A stretch of DNA of 43,971 nucleotides, from the NCBI GenBank assembly GCA_024280945.1, contig JAMXLO010000079.1:1-43971 (forward strand), in the 5' to 3' direction. The stretch is from Acetobacteraceae bacterium. Lineage in GTDB: Bacteria > Pseudomonadota > Alphaproteobacteria > Acetobacterales > Acetobacteraceae. The notes beneath the pieces were generated by a model. It saw only the letters and a program-made list of their open reading frames with translations, searched no databases and was not told the origin of the DNA. A program made the translations under genes and the position numbers. Positions 40,778 through 43,971 of the stretch are shown one piece after another (the stretch's first letter is position 1; each line of letters opens with the position of its first letter).

Positions 40778-41242
40778 ATGTCCACTCTTGTGTTGGAGCT
40801 GCGCCAGGGCGAGACGATGATCGTCAATGGTGCACCCATCCGCTTCCGTACCAAGTCGCGCATCGAGCTCACTGCCAAGGCGCGCTTCCTGTTCGGCAAG
40901 CAGATCATGCCGCCGGACGAAGCCGACAGTCCGGCAAGGCGTATCTATTTCGCGTTGCAGTCGGCCTACATCGGTTCCGACAATGAGCGCGCCCGTGGAC
41001 TCATTGCCGCGCGCGAGCTGATCGCCGAGTTCAAGCAAGCCACGACATCAGCGCTTGCGTGTGAGATCCTCGACCGGGCGCTGAGTGCGGCCGAGGGCGA
41101 CGATTGCTATCAGGCGCTAAAGCTCACCAGGCGCATCATTCGGCATGAGGATGCGGTGCTGGGCCGTGCTCCTGCAGCCAGTTCACCGAGCAAGCCTTCC
41201 ATTCCACGTCAAGAGGATCAGCGACAGCTATGCAAAGTTTGA
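40778..41242 (+). CDS. flbT: Flagellin synthesis repressor FlbT
   Basis: 154 residues from ATG 40778 (AAGGAAGG upstream). VLELRQGETMIVNGAPIRFRTKSRIELTAKARFLFGKQIMPPDEADSPARRIYFALQSAYIG is the FlbT pattern. FlbT controls flagellin mRNA translation and stability through the 5' untranslated region in Caulobacter, so the leader of the flagellin gene upstream is the expected target. It overlaps flaF by 13 nt. Confidence 0.95.
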   Translation: MSTLVLELRQGETMIVNGAPIRFRTKSRIELTAKARFLFGKQIMPPDEADSPARRIYFALQSAYIGSDNERARGLIAARELIAEFKQATTSALACEILDRALSAAEGDDCYQALKLTRRIIRHEDAVLGRAPAASSPSKPSIPRQEDQRQLCKV

Positions 41243-41577
41243 CCCAGGCGGCCCGCGCCTATCAGGCTGCAACGAACCACCGCAGCCAGCGGGACCAGGA
41301 GGCAGACGTGTTTCGCTACGCCAGCGGCGCCTTGATGGCTGCACGCAGCGCGGATTTGATCCGCCGCGTCCAGGCGATCGCGGACAATCGCCGGCTGTGG
41401 ATCACCGTCGCTGACCTAATGCGTGACCCTGCCAATGCACTGCCGCAAGAACTGCGCGCTTCGATCGTGTCCGTCGGCATCGCCGTCCAGCGGGAAATGG
41501 ATCGCGATTCGCCAGACTTCGATTTCCTGATCGCCATCAACGAGAACATGGCCGCGGGTCTTGCGGGTCAGGTGTGA
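41230..41577 (+). CDS. flaF: Flagellin regulator FlaF
   Basis: 115 residues: QAARAYQAATNHRSQRDQEADVFRYASGALMAAR, NRRLWITVADLMRDPANALPQELRASIVSVGIAVQREMDR, then FDFLIAINENMAAGL, all characteristic of FlaF, which works with FlbT to match flagellin output to secretion. It starts inside the end of flbT, so the pair is co-translated. Confidence 0.95.
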   Translation: MQSLTQAARAYQAATNHRSQRDQEADVFRYASGALMAARSADLIRRVQAIADNRRLWITVADLMRDPANALPQELRASIVSVGIAVQREMDRDSPDFDFLIAINENMAAGLAGQV

Positions 41578-41634
41578 AGCGGCAGCGGCTTTCGTGCCAT
41601 CAACCGGCACGATCGGCTCAAAAGGAGCTTTCTC

Positions 41635-42444
41635 GTGGAGCCAGTGCAGACCACCGCTGACGCCAGCGCATTGAGCGCACGCGTCGCATCCCTGCTCGAC
41701 GCCAATCGCCCAGCGGCCGCTCGACACCTGCTGGCAGCCCTTCGGCGGCTCGTGCCTCCTTCGCCAACCATTGCCGAACTGGTGGTACGTCTGGCGGTCT
41801 GTGAAGGAGATGGAACGCAGGCACTGCACGAACTGGACGAAGCTATCGCACAATTTCCGGACCACGCCGGGTTGCGCAAGCGTCGCACCAGCATTCGCCT
41901 GCAATCGGACGATTTTGCCGGAGCCCTGGCCGACGCGGCCGAGGCGGTCATCCTCGATCGCTCCGACCCGGTGGCGAAGGCGATGCTAGGCGTCGTTCTG
42001 CTCGAGCACCAGCGCGTCGAAGATGCACTGACCTGCCTCGCCGAGGCGGTGGCGGCAGAGCCCGCCAATCCGGCTTTTCGCCGTGGACTGGCGGCAGCAC
42101 AAGAGGCGAATGGCGATCCGGACGGGGCTCTGGCGACGTTGAACGCGGCCATCGCTGCGGCACCATCCCGTGCCGAGGCGCGCAACGCCGCCACCTTGCT
42201 CTGCCTTCGCCGAGGCGCTTTTGCCGAAGCCTGCCGGATAGCTGAGGACGCGCGGCGAGCCGGTGTGGCCGACGGCTGCACCTTCGGTCTGTTGGGCCAC
42301 GCGCTTTCCAGCCAGGAGCGCCACCCGGAGGCCGGCGAGGCCTACGCCGAGGCGCTGAAGCTGCGGCCTGACGATGCGCATCTACGCCACCTGATCGCCG
42401 CGGCAGGCATCCTGGCTCCTGCGCCGCCCTCGTCAGCCGAATAG
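41635..42444 (+). CDS. TPR-repeat protein
   Basis: 269 residues, GTG start with AAAGGAG 6-8 nt upstream. It consists of about six TPR-like helical pairs (for example FAGALADAAEAVILDRSDPVAKAMLGVVLLEHQRVEDALTCLAEAVAAEP, and HPEAGEAYAEALKLRPDDAHLRHLIAAAG). No catalytic domain is seen. It lies between flaF and a TPR-GT41 protein, which suggests a role in flagellin handling or glycosylation. A small hairpin (CGTGCC/GGCACG, 41593-41611) precedes it. Confidence 0.8.
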   Translation: MEPVQTTADASALSARVASLLDANRPAAARHLLAALRRLVPPSPTIAELVVRLAVCEGDGTQALHELDEAIAQFPDHAGLRKRRTSIRLQSDDFAGALADAAEAVILDRSDPVAKAMLGVVLLEHQRVEDALTCLAEAVAAEPANPAFRRGLAAAQEANGDPDGALATLNAAIAAAPSRAEARNAATLLCLRRGAFAEACRIAEDARRAGVADGCTFGLLGHALSSQERHPEAGEAYAEALKLRPDDAHLRHLIAAAGILAPAPPSSAE

Positions 42445-42470
42445 GTGCGGGTGACGGCGCGCAACGGCAC

Positions 42471-43971
42471 ATGAGCACGAATGCTGCCCTTGAGAGGCTG
42501 GAATCCGGCGATCCCGCCGGCGCCCTCGAGCTCCTCAACGCTGTGCCAGCCGACCCGGCCGATGCCAAACACTTGCTGGCAACTGGGATCATCCAACTCG
42601 CCAACAACTGTCCAACCAAGGCGCTGCCGGCACTGCGTTCCGCCTTTGCTCTCGGCGAAACGGCGCCGGCAACCCTGCTGAATCTCGCGCTCGCCGAACG
42701 CCAGGCTGGCGATGTCGGCATCGGGCTCAGCCTCATGCGGACTCTGCAAGATCGCCTGCCCGAATGGGACGAACCGCCATTGCGGCTGGCGGAGGCATTT
42801 CGCGCGGCGGGTGAGATGTCGGAGGCGGAAGCAGCCTACCGTCGCGTCCTGGAGATCAACCCACGACGTGAGTCGGCACTGCTCGGATTGGCAGGACTGC
42901 TCCTTGTGCGCGGCGAGGGCGTCGAGGCGCGCGAATTCCTGCTGCGTTGCTGCAGGATCGCGCCGCAGCGGGCCGATGCGTGGGACACGCTTGGCATTGC
43001 GCTGCAGTCGCTTGGCGACGCGGCAGAGGCGAACTCCGCCTTCGCCAAGGCACAGGAACTCGCACCACGCGTCCTGGACTACGCGTTGCATCGCGTCGAC
43101 GCGGCCTGTGCCGCCGGAACTGGTGAAGACCTGCTGGTTCGGCTCGACGTCGCGGCGGGCGAAGATCCACTAAACCCCGTGCCGCCTACAGCCCGCGGTA
43201 TGCTGCTGGAGCGGCTCGGCCGCCGCGCCGAGGCGGCCGATGCGCTCGAAGCGGCCGTGGCGCTTGCACCCGATGCAGCCATACCGGCATGCCTTCTCGG
43301 CGAGGTGCTCGCGCGCAGCAACCAATTGGGTGAAGCCGAAGTCACGCTACGGCGTGCCAGCGAACTCGACCCCAACAACGAGCAGCTTCGCAATACCCGC
43401 GCGACCGTGCTGTTCCGGATGCACCGACATGCCGAAGCGCGCGATGAATTGCTGCGCTCCATCGAACGGCGCGGCGAGCACGTGACCGAGCTCTGCAACC
43501 TCGCCAACGCGACGACATGCCTGGGACTGCAGGACGAAGGTGTGGCCCTGGCGCGGCGCGCGATCGAAGTTGCCCCTGGCTCGACTCTGCCGTGGCGCGC
43601 CTTGTGCAACACACTGCCTTACCAGGACGGCGTCACCGGCACCGAGCTTATTGCGGCGCTGCGCGGCTGCGCCGATCGACTGCCGCGCCAGCATTCGTCG
43701 TCCTTCGCCAACTCGCCGGACCCCGAGCGTCCGCTCGTCGTCGGTCTGCTTTCGGGGTCGTTCCGAGTGCACCCGGTCGGCTGGCTCACCGTCGCCGGCT
43801 TCGAGGCGCTCGATCCCTCGTTGTTCTCGATGGTTTGTCTGGCACAGAACGCATCCACTGATTGGATGGCGCGGCGCTTCCGTGCGCTGGCGCGAGAATG
43901 GCACGATGTCGACACGCTGAACGACGCCGCGCTGGCGGCGACAGCGCGCGAACTCGGCATCGACATCCTGA
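42471..43971 (+). CDS. TPR protein with O-GlcNAc-transferase-type (GT41) domain, cut by the window end
   Basis: The frame opens at ATG 42471 and stays open to the last base (500 codons seen). The first 400 or so residues are TPR helical repeats (EMSEAEAAYRRVLEINPRRESALLGLAGLLL, WDTLGIALQSLGDAAEANSAFAKAQELAP). From about residue 420 it reads RPLVVGLLSGSFRVHPVGW, followed by FEALDPSLFSMVCLAQNASTDWMARRFRALAREWHDVDTLNDAALAATARELGIDIL. This matches the start of the GT41 catalytic region of bacterial O-GlcNAc-transferase-like proteins, with the His of the HPVG motif. The catalytic centre lies mostly beyond the window. Its position suggests it glycosylates flagellin. Confidence 0.85.
   Translation, partial: MSTNAALERLESGDPAGALELLNAVPADPADAKHLLATGIIQLANNCPTKALPALRSAFALGETAPATLLNLALAERQAGDVGIGLSLMRTLQDRLPEWDEPPLRLAEAFRAAGEMSEAEAAYRRVLEINPRRESALLGLAGLLLVRGEGVEAREFLLRCCRIAPQRADAWDTLGIALQSLGDAAEANSAFAKAQELAPRVLDYALHRVDAACAAGTGEDLLVRLDVAAGEDPLNPVPPTARGMLLERLGRRAEAADALEAAVALAPDAAIPACLLGEVLARSNQLGEAEVTLRRASELDPNNEQLRNTRATVLFRMHRHAEARDELLRSIERRGEHVTELCNLANATTCLGLQDEGVALARRAIEVAPGSTLPWRALCNTLPYQDGVTGTELIAALRGCADRLPRQHSSSFANSPDPERPLVVGLLSGSFRVHPVGWLTVAGFEALDPSLFSMVCLAQNASTDWMARRFRALAREWHDVDTLNDAALAATARELGIDIL

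Noticed and set aside
1-43971. tRNA, rRNA, CRISPR array, transposase, integrase or attachment site
   Set aside because: None was recognised by eye; the only repeated units seen are the 113-bp pair and short palindromes.

Overview
The window reads as one chromosomal segment of a high-GC, motile Alphaproteobacterium. A CtrA regulator with the C-terminal Ala-Ala seen in Caulobacter CtrA, the flagellin regulators FlbT and FlaF, sigma-54-type flagellar promoters and two periplasmic PQQ dehydrogenases all fit. The PQQ enzymes and molybdenum-type periplasmic oxidation point towards Acetobacteraceae or a relative, but that family assignment is inference. No rRNA, tRNA, CRISPR array, transposase or phage gene was seen.

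Layout. (1) 0-10 kb: a frameshifted membrane gene (-), a luciferase-like oxidoreductase, a uronate-dehydrogenase-like epimerase, then a cobalt-type nitrile hydratase cluster (alpha, beta, accessory protein) followed directly by the CbtB/CbtA cobalt transporter and a divergent type II dehydroquinase-like protein. A small lipoprotein, an amidase with a small coupled partner gene, and a class III CoA-transferase follow. Together these could take a nitrile to amide, acid and CoA ester. (2) 9.8-12.5 kb: ctrA (-), divergent from fliI-fliJ. (3) 12.7-22.4 kb: a long run of minus-strand genes. In transcription order it holds a Tat-type Rieske protein, a PQQ dehydrogenase, a Sel1-repeat protein, a Tat-exported three-subunit molybdenum/Fe-S/FAD oxidoreductase, a 54-residue membrane protein, a formate-dehydrogenase-gamma-like cytochrome b, an unknown helical protein and a dehydrogenase-fold protein lacking its catalytic lysine. 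This looks like a periplasmic oxidation module feeding the quinone pool. Two 113-bp repeat copies, in the same orientation and 97% identical, bracket the Mo-enzyme part. (4) 22.5-29 kb: a second PQQ dehydrogenase carrying a fused C-terminal blue-copper domain, small secreted proteins, a DUF4142-like protein, and a cytochrome P450 with its [3Fe-4S] ferredoxin. (5) 29-33.3 kb: an alpha/beta-hydrolase-domain secreted protein, a cysteine-dioxygenase-type cupin and a secreted beta-propeller. (6) 33.3 kb to the end: fliK-flgD (-) facing flgE-flgK-flgL-flagellin-flbT-flaF (+), then two TPR proteins. The second TPR protein runs off the right edge and enters an O-GlcNAc-transferase-type (GT41) domain, which suggests flagellin glycosylation.

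The most unusual items are the PQQ dehydrogenase-cupredoxin fusion, the Rieske/PQQ/Mo-enzyme/cytochrome b gene run with its repeat pair, the terminator in the amidase leader, and the near-leaderless sigma-54 start of fliK. All family assignments come from reading motifs by eye; no database search was run.
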